Shown here piece after piece: positions 37,667 through 45,747 of a stretch of DNA of 64,000 nt (its first letter is position 1; each line of letters begins with the position of its first letter). Position numbers and translations under genes: made by a program. Source of the DNA: an uncultured Collinsella sp. (lineage in GTDB: Bacteria; Actinomycetota; Coriobacteriia; Coriobacteriales; Coriobacteriaceae); assembly GCA_900542825.1 (NCBI GenBank), contig UQOY01000001.1, positions 186,001 through 250,000 of the forward strand, written 5' to 3'. The notes under the pieces are model-generated. The model did not search any database, had not been told where the DNA came from, and saw only the letters and a list, made by a program, of their open reading frames with translations.

Positions 37667-37732
37667 GTTATATCCAAATTCCATTCGTAATGCCACCTCG
37701 CCCCCGAACGGTCAGCAAAGTACGATGAACGG
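37667..37732 (-). promoter_or_regulatory. arcA copy 2 promoter with paired CCGTTC sites
   Basis: The minus strand has TATAAC at 37672-37667 and CCGTTC at 37711-37706 and 37732-37727. The 21-base step between the CCGTTC sites and the 39 bases from the nearer site to the -10 box equal those at copy 1, although the bases between them differ. Confidence 0.6.
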
Positions 37733-38076
37733 TATATCGCATATGATTTCCCATGATGCACTTCAGTTTCGTAAAGCAGATTTTCCTAGGTAAACGTTAT
37801 TTTTCTAGGAAATCAGGCTTGAACACTCAAAGTTATCCATGATTCAAAATTGCATAGTGAAAACGGTTTTCTGCATATAAATGACGCTTGCCCTCGATTC
37901 GACCTACATTCGATTATATTCAGCTTGCTATCATTCTTATTCATACATTCTCACCAGTTGAGTGAGGATATAGATCGCTTGCTCAAAGCACCGGACGTTA
38001 GTGCTTCGGCTTGTCAGCGTAAGAAGTAGGTAAAGATACCGTTCACGCGATACGTCCGTGCCGGCGGTCGACTAAA
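37733..38076. other. AT-rich non-coding region between arcA copy 2 and ppk
   Basis: No gene was found. The left end is homologous to the region upstream of arcA copy 1. The remainder has only short imperfect repeats such as AGCAC/GTGCT near 37987-38003. It holds divergent promoters: arcA on the minus strand and ppk on the plus strand. Confidence 0.45.
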
Positions 38077-38105
38077 TTGAGACAATAGTGAATTAGAGTT
38101 AGGCT
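38077..38105 (+). promoter_or_regulatory. Candidate ppk promoter
   Basis: TTGAGA (38077-38082) and TAGGCT (38100-38105) are separated by 17 bases, a reasonable sigma-70-type pair, 30 bases before the ppk ATG. Directly downstream GTCCCC-TGC-GGGGAC (about 38110-38124) forms a hairpin that would include the GGGGA ribosome-binding sequence. Confidence 0.5.
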
Positions 38106-38134
38106 ACCGTCCCCTGCGGGGACTGAACGGACAG

Positions 38135-40525
38135 ATGCATATGCCGAGCAAAATCGAAAAGAAGCAAAAGGCCGCCAAGCTGCGCAAGCCGCCGCGCGAC
38201 TTCTCGTACACGCAAAACCGAGAGCTTAGCTGGCTGCGCTTTGACAACCGCGTGCTTGACGAAGCCTTCGACGAGACCGTTCCGCTGTTCGAGCGTCTAA
38301 AGTTCGTGTCGATTTTCGAGTCCAACCTCGATGAATTCCTCATGGTGCGCGTGGGCGGCCTGTCCGATCTGGCAGAGCTCAAAAAACAGCCTGTCGACAA
38401 CAAGAGCAATATGACCGCCTCCGAACAGGTCGACGCTGTCATGGCAGAGCTGCCCGGGCTCCTTACCCGCTGGGAGTCCATCTTTAAGAGCATCGAGGGC
38501 AAACTCGACACCCTGGGCGTTCACCGTGCCCGCATCGATTCGCTTACGCCCGAGGAGCGCACCTTTGTAACCCGCTACTTCCAGGCCTACGTGTCGCCGG
38601 TCATCTCGCCGTTGGTCATTGACCCGCGCCATCCCTTCCCCAACCTGCGCAACGGCGCGCTCTATCTGGCCTGTGGTCTGGACGGCGTCACCGACGAGGA
38701 GAGCCTGCTGGGCCTTATCGAGATTCCCGCCTCGATGAACCGCGTGGTCGAGATCCCCTCGCCCGCCGGCACCTACTCCTACATCTTGCTCGAGGACGTC
38801 ATCCTCGCCTGCCTGGACAGCTGCTTTGGCTCCTATAAGCCGCTGGATCGCGCGCTGATCCTCGTCACCCGCAATGCCGATATCGACCCGGACGGCGAGG
38901 GCGTCGAGGAGGAAGAGGATTACCGCCAGCACATGAAGCGCATCCTCAAGAAGCGCCTGCGCCTGCAGCCGGTGGTGCTCGCCGTATCGGGCTCGCTCGA
39001 AAAGCCAACGCTCAAGACCATCCGCAAAGCGCTCGAGCTTTCTCGCCGCTCGGTCTTTACCTGCGATATCCCCCTTGACCTGGGCTACGTCTTTGGCATT
39101 GAGGGCAAGATTCCCGAGCACCTACGCAACGAGCTGCTCTTTACGCCGTTTAAGCCGCAGCCCAACCCCACCATCGACATGTCCCGTTCCATCCGCGAGC
39201 AGGTGCTGCAGCACGACAAGCTGCTCTTTTACCCTTACGAGGCCATGAATCCGTTCTTGGACCTGGTGCACGAAGCAGCCTACGACCCCGAGTGCATCTC
39301 GCTGCGCATCACGCTCTACCGCGTGGCCAAACAAAGCCGCCTGTGCGAGTCGCTGATCGATGCCGCCGAAAACGGCAAAGAGGTCACGGTGCTCATGGAA
39401 CTTCGTGCCCGCTTTGACGAGCAGAACAACATCGAGTGGGCCGAACGCCTGGAAGAGGCGGGCTGCACCGTCATCTACGGCTCCGAGGGCTTTAAATGCC
39501 ACTCAAAGATCTGCCAGCTCACCTATCGCGAGGGCATGGCGCTCACCCGGCTCACGCTTTTGGGCACCGGCAACTTTAACGAGAAGACGGCCAAGCTCTA
39601 CAGTGACTTTATGCTCATGACCGCCCATCCCGGTATCGGCGAGGACGCCAACCTATTCTTCCGCAACCTGTCGCTGGGCAACCTGCGCGGCGATTACCGC
39701 TTCCTGGGCGTGGCACCCGTGGGCCTCAAGCCGCTCATCATGCGTGGCCTGGACCGCGAGATTCAGCGCGCCCTTGTCGGCGAGCCCGCCCGCGTGTTCT
39801 TTAAGCTCAACTCGCTTACCGACCGCGAGGTTATCGATAAGATCGCCGAGGCATCTTGTGCCGGCGTGCGCGTGGACATGATCATCCGCGGTATTTCGTG
39901 CCTCAAGCCCGGTGTTCCGGGCAAGACCGAGAACGTGCACGTGCGCTCCATTGTCGGGCGCTTTTTGGAGCATGCGCGCGTCTATGCCTTTGGCGTGGAC
40001 TCGGACATGATCTACCTGAGCTCGGCAGACATGATGACACGCAACACCGAGCACCGCGTGGAGATCGCCTTCCCCGTGCTCGACCCCACCTGCCGCGCCC
40101 TGGTGCACGAGTACATGGGCATGCAGCTGCGCGACAACGTGAAGGCACGCAGTCTGACGAGTGACGGCACCTGGGTTCCGGTGGAGCGCAAAGAGGACGA
40201 GAAACCCTTCAACTCGCAGGAAGCTCTGCTGGAACGTGCCTATCGCAACGCCGAGGCCGCCGTCGAGGCAAAGCCCGCCCCTGCTCCTGAGCCGCAGCCG
40301 GCCACACCCGAGGTCCAGAAGGTCCGAGCGACCGTGATCGAGCCCGAACCTGCTCCCGCAGCCCAACCTCAGGCACCCGCCACGACCCCCGAGAGCAACA
40401 CGCGTCACAAGAAGCCCGCTGGCAAAGCCAAGGCCATCGAGCGCCATCGCCCCGGCCGCGTGCGCATGGGCTTGGGCCTGATCGGCCTAGGCCTTAAGAC
40501 GCTCATTACCGGCAAGACGAAATAG
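38135..40525 (+). CDS. ppk1: Polyphosphate kinase PPK1
   Basis: Synthesises inorganic polyphosphate from ATP; 796 residues. N-terminal NRELSWLRFDNRVLDEA, tunnel region RSIREQVLQHDKLLFYPYE, the autophosphorylated histidine His456 in EGFKCHSKICQL, and the second phospholipase-D-like motif YLSSADMMTRNTEHRVE are all present. A roughly 100-residue C-terminal extension, first Pro/Ala/Glu-rich and then strongly basic, is beyond the usual family length. An ATG two codons later is an alternative start. Confidence 0.95.
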   Translation: MHMPSKIEKKQKAAKLRKPPRDFSYTQNRELSWLRFDNRVLDEAFDETVPLFERLKFVSIFESNLDEFLMVRVGGLSDLAELKKQPVDNKSNMTASEQVDAVMAELPGLLTRWESIFKSIEGKLDTLGVHRARIDSLTPEERTFVTRYFQAYVSPVISPLVIDPRHPFPNLRNGALYLACGLDGVTDEESLLGLIEIPASMNRVVEIPSPAGTYSYILLEDVILACLDSCFGSYKPLDRALILVTRNADIDPDGEGVEEEEDYRQHMKRILKKRLRLQPVVLAVSGSLEKPTLKTIRKALELSRRSVFTCDIPLDLGYVFGIEGKIPEHLRNELLFTPFKPQPNPTIDMSRSIREQVLQHDKLLFYPYEAMNPFLDLVHEAAYDPECISLRITLYRVAKQSRLCESLIDAAENGKEVTVLMELRARFDEQNNIEWAERLEEAGCTVIYGSEGFKCHSKICQLTYREGMALTRLTLLGTGNFNEKTAKLYSDFMLMTAHPGIGEDANLFFRNLSLGNLRGDYRFLGVAPVGLKPLIMRGLDREIQRALVGEPARVFFKLNSLTDREVIDKIAEASCAGVRVDMIIRGISCLKPGVPGKTENVHVRSIVGRFLEHARVYAFGVDSDMIYLSSADMMTRNTEHRVEIAFPVLDPTCRALVHEYMGMQLRDNVKARSLTSDGTWVPVERKEDEKPFNSQEALLERAYRNAEAAVEAKPAPAPEPQPATPEVQKVRATVIEPEPAPAAQPQAPATTPESNTRHKKPAGKAKAIERHRPGRVRMGLGLIGLGLKTLITGKTK

Positions 40526-40537
40526 ACGTTTGTAGAA

Positions 40538-40579
40538 GCGCCCCGTATTTGAGGAATGCCCCAGATACGGGGCGCTTTT
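40538..40579 (+). terminator. Intrinsic terminator of ppk1
   Basis: GCGCCCCGTAT (40538-40548) pairs perfectly with ATACGGGGCGC (40565-40575), followed by TTTT. Confidence 0.9.
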
Positions 40580-40626
40580 CCCTGCTACCATGGTTGCGGA
40601 CAATACCGCGAATGACAGGCAGGAAC

Positions 40627-41940
40627 ATGAAGCTCACCATAGAATCGATGACCTACGGCGCCGACGGTCTGGCGCATGCCGACAACGGCAAGGCCACATT
40701 TGTGCAAGGCGCCGTGGCGGGCGACACCGTCGAAGCCGAGATCGTGCAGGACGGCAAATCGTTTATGCGTGCCCGCACGACCGAGATTCTGGAGCCGAGC
40801 CCCGATCGCATTCAACCCCCCTGCCCCTTCGTGGGCATCTGTGGCGGTTGTTCGTGGGGCAATCTCTCGCGCACCGCTCAGCTTGCCGCCAAAGAGCAAA
40901 ACCTGCGCTCCGCACTCGAGCGCATTGGCAAGTTCACCCCCGACCAGGTCAACGATCTTGTCCAGCCCATCCGCCACACCAAAGACGACTGGGGTTACCG
41001 CAATAAGATTGAGCTGGAGCCCACTCTCGTTAACGGCCGTGTTCGCCTTGGCATGCATGGCGTCGACCCCAGCAAGATCGTGACCGTCGATTCGTGTCCG
41101 CTGTTCGATAAGCGTTTTCCCAAGGCGCTCAAGTCGGTCGTCGGCGCGCTCAACTATCTGAGCGGCAGCCACGACCTGGGTCTGGAGCGCGTGGGCATTC
41201 GCGCTTCGCGTCGAACCAAGGCACTCGAGGTCGCGCTTTGGACGCCCGCAGGCTCCTTCCCGCGCTCACAGGTCTCGCGCGTGCTGGCAGACGCCGCACA
41301 CCCCACGAGCGTGGTGCGTGTCATGAGCAAGGGCGAGAAGAAGGCCCGCCGCGTCTCCAAGGTGGAGATGCTCGCTGGAGAGGGCTCGTGGACCGAGAAC
41401 ATCGCTGACGGCCAGATGCGCCTGTCCGCCCCGTCGTTTTTCCAGGTCAACACCAAGGGTGCCGAGATTTTGATCGAGCTCGTCATGGATGCGCTCGATC
41501 CGCAGGAAGACGAGCTTGCCGTGGACCTGTACTGCGGCGCCGGCACCTTTACCCTGCCACTCGCCCGCCGCTGCGACTTTGTTGCCGCCGTCGAGGCCTA
41601 CGGTCCGGCTGTGCGCGACCTGCGCCGTAACCTCGAGATCAACAAGCTCGACAACGTCGACGTCATCGGCGGCGATGCCGTGCGCGAGTTCCCCGACCAG
41701 GATGCCGATGTCCTGGTGGTCGACCCGCCGCGTGCAGGTCTGGCGCCCGAGGCCATCGACCTCATCGCCAACACGAGCGCTCGCGATGTCGCCTATGTGA
41801 GTTGTGATCCGGCAACTCTGGCCCGCGACCTCAAGCGCTTTGTCGAGGAAGGCACCTTCTCCCCCGTCAAGATCACACCGGTCGACCTGTTCCCGCAAAC
41901 CTTCCACTGCGAAACCGTCGTCCACCTCAAGCGCAACTAG
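40627..41940 (+). CDS. 23S rRNA (uracil-5-)-methyltransferase, RumA/TrmA family
   Basis: SAM-dependent RNA uracil-C5 methyltransferase, 437 residues. An N-terminal TRAM domain (MKLTIESMTYGADGLAHAD) is followed by an iron-sulfur cysteine cluster (CPFVGICGGC with a later Cys in VDSCPLF). The SAM motif is DLYCGAGTFTLPLA and the catalytic Cys is in YVSCDPATLARDL. The cluster makes it RlmD/RumA-like; whether U1939 or U747 is the target cannot be told. ATG 40627 is chosen for its match to the family start; ATG 40612 is possible. Confidence 0.9.
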   Translation: MKLTIESMTYGADGLAHADNGKATFVQGAVAGDTVEAEIVQDGKSFMRARTTEILEPSPDRIQPPCPFVGICGGCSWGNLSRTAQLAAKEQNLRSALERIGKFTPDQVNDLVQPIRHTKDDWGYRNKIELEPTLVNGRVRLGMHGVDPSKIVTVDSCPLFDKRFPKALKSVVGALNYLSGSHDLGLERVGIRASRRTKALEVALWTPAGSFPRSQVSRVLADAAHPTSVVRVMSKGEKKARRVSKVEMLAGEGSWTENIADGQMRLSAPSFFQVNTKGAEILIELVMDALDPQEDELAVDLYCGAGTFTLPLARRCDFVAAVEAYGPAVRDLRRNLEINKLDNVDVIGGDAVREFPDQDADVLVVDPPRAGLAPEAIDLIANTSARDVAYVSCDPATLARDLKRFVEEGTFSPVKITPVDLFPQTFHCETVVHLKRN

Positions 41941-41975
41941 GCTGTTTGCCCAAGACCACGCCCGATGATTTTTCT

Positions 41976-42034
41976 GGGACGGGGATTAAATAATCAATTT
42001 GTACCGAATGATTATTTTATCCCCGTCCCTTTTT
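41976..42034 (+). terminator. Very long hairpin terminator after the rRNA methyltransferase
   Basis: The arms 41976-41996 and 42009-42029 (GGGACGGGGAT... and its complement) form a 21-bp stem with a single mismatch, a 12-base loop and a TTTTT tail. The stem is about twice as long as a typical intrinsic terminator. Confidence 0.88.
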
Positions 42035-42119
42035 AAACATTGGGAAATCAAGCGTGGCAAGCGTATGTCTTCGGGGTATAAGACGGCTAATTGTATGCCG
42101 CCTTACGAAAGGAACTCTC

Positions 42120-42662
42120 ATGCCCAGCGTTGCCGTTCTCGCCGCCGATGGCTTTGAAACGATTGAATGTCTGACCATGGTCGACGTCATGCGTCGCGGC
42201 GGCGTGCGCGCTACGCTCGTTTCGATCATGCCCACGCGTGAGGTCGTGAGCTCGCTGCAGATTCCCGTGACCTGCGATGCTCTCTTTGACGAAATCAACT
42301 TTGACGAGTACGACTGCGTCGTGCTGCCCGGCGGCCTGCCCGGTGCCACCAACTTGCGCGCCGACCAGCGCGTCTGCGACGTAGTCTGCAAGTTCGCCGC
42401 AACCAAGCACGTTGCCGCCATCTGCGCCGCCCCGTTTATCCTGGGCGAGCTTGGTCTACTCGAGGGACGCCGCGCCACGTGCTTCCCCGGCTTTGAGAAG
42501 AGCTTCCCCGAGGGCACTTATACCGGCGAGAAGGTCACGCAAGACGGCAACATCATCACTGCCAGCGGCATGGCACAGTCACTCCCCTTTGCCTTGGAGC
42601 TGCTGCGCACGCTCGCCGGCGACAAGGCCGTCGAGAAGGTCGCCGAGGGCATCCAACTATGA
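42120..42662 (+). CDS. DJ-1/PfpI family protein
   Basis: A 180-residue DJ-1-like protein of the ThiJ/YajL type, linked to protein or metabolite damage repair. The nucleophile elbow Cys is in AAICAAPFIL, and the conserved N-terminal Glu is in ADGFETIECLTMVD. PGGLPGATNLRAD forms the oxyanion-side loop. AAAGGA lies before the ATG at 42120. Its stop overlaps the maf start (ATGA), so the two are coupled. Confidence 0.92.
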   Translation: MPSVAVLAADGFETIECLTMVDVMRRGGVRATLVSIMPTREVVSSLQIPVTCDALFDEINFDEYDCVVLPGGLPGATNLRADQRVCDVVCKFAATKHVAAICAAPFILGELGLLEGRRATCFPGFEKSFPEGTYTGEKVTQDGNIITASGMAQSLPFALELLRTLAGDKAVEKVAEGIQL

Positions 42663-43240
42663 TTTTGGCTTCGCAATCGCCGCGCCGCATAGAGCTGATG
42701 CGCGAGGCAGGCTATAACATTCGCGTGATTCCCGCAGACATCGATGAAACGCCTTTTGATAGCGAAGCTCCGCTTACGCTCGTCGAGCGCTTGGCGCGTG
42801 CCAAAGCCGCTGCCGTCGCCGCCGAGTATGCCAAGCCCAATGAGCTGACCGTCGCGGCCGATACCATCGTCACCTTCGATGGCAAGATTTTGGGTAAGCC
42901 GGCAAACGAGGACGAGGCGCGCACCATGCTCCGCGAGCTTTCGGGCCGCACGCACCAGGTAGCGACCGGCGTCTGCATCGTTAAAGCCGGCGACGCTACA
43001 GCTCCGCACGCCGCCGAAAGCCTGTCGTTTGTCGATGTGACCGACGTGACATTCTATGAGCTTACCGACGAGCAGATCGAGCGCTATGTCGCCTCCGGCG
43101 AACCCATGGACAAGGCCGGGGCCTACGGCATCCAAGGCACAGGCGGCCGCATGCTCGTGCATGACATTTCGGGCGACTTCTACAACGTGGTGGGCTTGCC
43201 CATCGCCCGCGTCGCACGCGCGATTCAAAAACTCTCGTAA
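42659..43240 (+). CDS. maf: Maf family nucleotide pyrophosphatase
   Basis: Hydrolyses non-canonical or modified nucleoside triphosphates, 193 residues. Family motifs are ILASQSPRRIELM at the N-terminus, the catalytic Asp in VAADTIVTF, GKILGKPANEDEA, LSGRTHQVATGV and AGAYGIQGTGG. It begins within the stop of the DJ-1 gene. After it a GGCGCTGGG/CCCAGCGCC hairpin (about 43248-43270) may end the transcript, but the T-run is poor. Confidence 0.94.
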   Translation: MILASQSPRRIELMREAGYNIRVIPADIDETPFDSEAPLTLVERLARAKAAAVAAEYAKPNELTVAADTIVTFDGKILGKPANEDEARTMLRELSGRTHQVATGVCIVKAGDATAPHAAESLSFVDVTDVTFYELTDEQIERYVASGEPMDKAGAYGIQGTGGRMLVHDISGDFYNVVGLPIARVARAIQKLS

Positions 43241-43340
43241 TTGCATCTGGCGCTGGGTATCCCCCAGCGCCTACAATTTTGCCGTACCGTACGGATCCCG
43301 ACCGGGCATAAGGCCCGGCGGAAAACCGATAGGAGAAAAT

Positions 43341-44342
43341 ATGGACACACTGCTCGAAGCCATCGATGTTTGCAACGTCGATGGCTTTTGCTTTGGCAAC
43401 TATACGGACGAGGAGGCTGGCACCGGCTGCACCGTAATCGTGGCGCCCGAGGGTGCCACTGGTGGCGTTGACGTACGCGGTGGCGCTCCCGCTTCGCGCG
43501 AGACCGACCTGCTGCGCCCCGAAAACACCGTCGATAAGGTCCACGCCGTCTGCCTTTCGGGCGGATCGGCCTTTGGCCTCGAAGCCGCAAGCGGCGTCGC
43601 CCGCGAGCTTGAGAGCCGCGGCATCGGCTTGCCCGTCGGTCCCACGCAGGTGCCTATCGTGTGCTCCAGCTGTATCTTCGACCTCGCCTTTGGCGACCCC
43701 ACCGTGCGCCCCGACATTGAGGCCGGTATCGCTGCCGTGCGCGAGGCGCTCGACCACACCCCTGCCACGCTCGAGCAAGGCAACGTGGGCGCCGGCACCG
43801 GCGCCACTGTAGGTAAGCTCATGGGGCCTGCCACCTGCATGAAGGCCGGCCTCGGAGCTGCCGCCGTAGCACTCGGCCCCGTCAAGGTGGGCGCTGTGGT
43901 CTCGGTCAACGCCTGCGGCAACGTCGTCGACCCGACCACTGGCGAATGGGTCGCCGGCATGCGCGCCGCAGCCAATAGCGACCAGATCGTCGACATGGAA
44001 CTCGCCGCCTTTGCCGCCGCAGGCTCTATGCAGATGCCGCTCGGCCGCACCAACACCACCATCAGCTGTATCGTCACCAACGTGGAGCTCACCAAGGCCC
44101 AGGCCGCCAAGGTCTCCCAGATGGCCGCAGACGCCTACGCGCACGCCATCCGCCCCACACACACCACCAACGACGGCGACACCATCTACACCCTCGCCAG
44201 CGGCAAGTTGGGCGCCCAGGCTAGCGCCGCCGTTCCCCTAGACCTGCTGGGCATGCTCGCCGTAAGGGCCCTAGAAACCGCCATCGTAAACGGAGCCAAA
44301 ACCGCCAAAACCTCCCACGGCACCCCCGGCGCCTCAAAGTAA
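43341..44342 (+). CDS. P1 family peptidase (DmpA-like)
   Basis: A 333-residue N-terminal-nucleophile hydrolase of the DmpA/BapA (P1) family, often D- or beta-aminopeptidases; specificity here is unknown. Landmarks are EAGTGCTVIVAPEGATGGVDVRGG, CLSGGSAFGLEAASGV, the glycine loop GNVGAGTGATVGK, and GRTNTTISCIVTNVELTK, which carries the residues around the self-cleavage site. GGAGAAAAT precedes the ATG. The ORF ends 12 bases before palindrome E3. Confidence 0.9.
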   Translation: MDTLLEAIDVCNVDGFCFGNYTDEEAGTGCTVIVAPEGATGGVDVRGGAPASRETDLLRPENTVDKVHAVCLSGGSAFGLEAASGVARELESRGIGLPVGPTQVPIVCSSCIFDLAFGDPTVRPDIEAGIAAVREALDHTPATLEQGNVGAGTGATVGKLMGPATCMKAGLGAAAVALGPVKVGAVVSVNACGNVVDPTTGEWVAGMRAAANSDQIVDMELAAFAAAGSMQMPLGRTNTTISCIVTNVELTKAQAAKVSQMAADAYAHAIRPTHTTNDGDTIYTLASGKLGAQASAAVPLDLLGMLAVRALETAIVNGAKTAKTSHGTPGASK

Positions 44343-44354
44343 ACTAGCTCGTCC

Positions 44355-44479
44355 GGTTGCCCGGTGGGGCTTGGTTATGTTTGCTGCTCTACAGTCCTGA
44401 CTCGCACGAAGAGCACATTAAGTGCTCTTCGGCTCATGCGGAACTCGCGACAAACATAACCAAGCCCCACCGGGCAACC
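44355..44479 (+). repeat. Nested palindrome E3 (29-bp arms)
   Basis: Arms 44355-44383 and 44451-44479 are perfect 29-base inverted copies. An inner hairpin GAAGAGCAC-ATTAA-GTGCTCTTC spans 44408-44430. The two unpaired strands between stems contain ACAGTCCTGACTCGCAC (left) and GGCTCATGCGGAACTCG (right). The reverse complement of the whole interior closely matches the interior of E4, while the outer arms share no sequence. It begins 12 bases after the P1 peptidase stop; no T-tract. Confidence 0.9.
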
Positions 44480-44491
44480 CACTCAACAAGA

Positions 44492-44569
44492 TCTCTTTCA
44501 GCCCAGGCCCCTGTGAACCGCGCGTCGAAGATCTTCAAATTCAGGCAGTCTGACAATCGATTCTTATAG
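44492..44569 (+). pseudogene. Fragment matching the glycosyltransferase C-terminus, between E3 and E4
   Basis: One plus-strand frame ends VNRASKIFKFRQSDNRFL and TAG; the neighbouring glycosyltransferase on the minus strand ends YRLASKIFKFN. The 19 bases at 44525-44543 match the minus strand of 44721-44739 at 18 positions. Either this is the leftover 3' end of a second glycosyltransferase gene, or an inverted duplication that encloses E4. It has no start or ribosome-binding site. Confidence 0.35.
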
Positions 44570-44571
44570 CA

Positions 44572-44685
44572 GGGACCCCTTGGCCTTTAGTTTGATACAA
44601 GTTCCGCACGAGCCGGAAAGCACTTAATGTGCTTTCCGTGCGAGCAGGACTGTTCGCAGTAGCAAACTAAAGGCCAAGGGGCCCA
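44572..44685 (-). repeat. Nested palindrome E4, opposite orientation to E3
   Basis: Outer arms CCCCTTGGCC... (44576-44594) and its complement (44663-44681) are 19 bp perfect, extended by a few bases after one mismatch. The inner hairpin is GGAAAGCAC-TTAAT-GTGCTTTCC (about 44615-44637). The internal strands read AGTTCCGCACGAGCC and GTGCGAGCAGGACTG, the reverse complement of those in E3. Both sides of the inner stem differ from E3 in a compensating way. It lies 30 bases past the glycosyltransferase stop. Confidence 0.88.
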
Positions 44686-44715
44686 GTCAACCTATCAGCA
44701 GCGATTACTCAGCAG

Positions 44716-45747
44716 CTAGTTGAATTTGAAGATCTTTGAGGCAAGACGGTATAGGCCGAGTGTGGTTTTGTCTCCGGCGCGGCCGCGCAGGTTGGTGAAG
44801 AAGCCGACCACACCGTAGCGTGCGCGACGATACATACGCTCGTCGTAGGCCTTCAAATCACTCCACAACGTCTTCAGGCGCTCGTCGGCACAATCCTCGT
44901 CGGAAAGCTTAGTAAGCACCGAGCAGATTGCCATCATCATGGTGAAATAGCCCATCATGTACGAGCGCAGACGCGACGACTCAACATCGCTGTACAGATG
45001 GAACGACTCCATCATGATGCGCGTCACGCGGAACTGCTGGTCCAGGCGCTTGACCATCGTGGCCTCGTTGACGCTTTGGCCCTCGCGACCGATAAAGTAG
45101 CGATAGAGGTCGATGTCGGCGTAGTACATGGTCTTGCAGCGCGGCAGCGGCACATAAGCGTAGATGTTGTCTACATAGAACGTGTGCGGCGGCATAGGCA
45201 GATTGGACGCGCGCAGCACATCCGTGCGATAGCACAGGCTGTGCATGAGCAGATTCTGGTCCAGACGGAAATGACCGATCTGGTCCCAGGTAAAGATCTT
45301 TTTGCGCGGCAGGGCAAACTTGTAGCCAATAGCGGTGTGCGTACCCTCGTAAACCTTCTCGTACACATAGTTCGAGATAAAGAGGTCGACGCGCTGGTCG
45401 CGCTCCTCAAAACCGCGAAGGATCGAAAGCATAGTCGACAGCGCTGCGCCATCGAGCCAGTCGTCCGAGTCGACGACCTTGTAGTAGGTGCCCTGTGCCT
45501 CGCGCAAGCCCGAAAGGACAGCAATGCCGTGGCCGCCGTTCTCCTGATGCACCGCGCGGATGATGCCGGGATAACGCGTCTCCCACTCATCGGCCTTTGC
45601 TGCCGTCTCGTCCTTGGAACCGTCATCAACGATGATGATCTCGATATCGGTGGCGTAATTGCTCCCCTCCAGAATGGAGGTGATGCAATGGTCCATGTCC
45701 TTGGCGGCGTTATACGAGGGAATACCGAATGATATGACTTTATGCAT
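44716..45747 (-). CDS. Family 2 glycosyltransferase
   Basis: A 343-residue GT-A enzyme probably adding sugar to a surface glycan. The N-terminal nucleotide-binding part is SFGIPSYNAAKDMDHCI with IEIIIVDDGSKDET, and the metal-binding motif is VVDSDDWLD. The C-terminal third is helical and basic. The ATG at 45747 overlaps the end of the mutase gene by 8 bases, so they form an operon. Because the partner makes UDP-galactofuranose, a galactofuranosyl transfer is plausible, but that is inference. Confidence 0.88.
   Translation of the reverse strand: MHKVISFGIPSYNAAKDMDHCITSILEGSNYATDIEIIIVDDGSKDETAAKADEWETRYPGIIRAVHQENGGHGIAVLSGLREAQGTYYKVVDSDDWLDGAALSTMLSILRGFEERDQRVDLFISNYVYEKVYEGTHTAIGYKFALPRKKIFTWDQIGHFRLDQNLLMHSLCYRTDVLRASNLPMPPHTFYVDNIYAYVPLPRCKTMYYADIDLYRYFIGREGQSVNEATMVKRLDQQFRVTRIMMESFHLYSDVESSRLRSYMMGYFTMMMAICSVLTKLSDEDCADERLKTLWSDLKAYDERMYRRARYGVVGFFTNLRGRAGDKTTLGLYRLASKIFKFN

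Noticed and set aside
44355..44685. E3/E4 as integron attC sites, CRISPR repeats or a MITE
   Set aside because: There is no integrase gene next to them, no regular spacer array and no conserved terminal repeats; the variable part is the outer arm, opposite to what these elements show.
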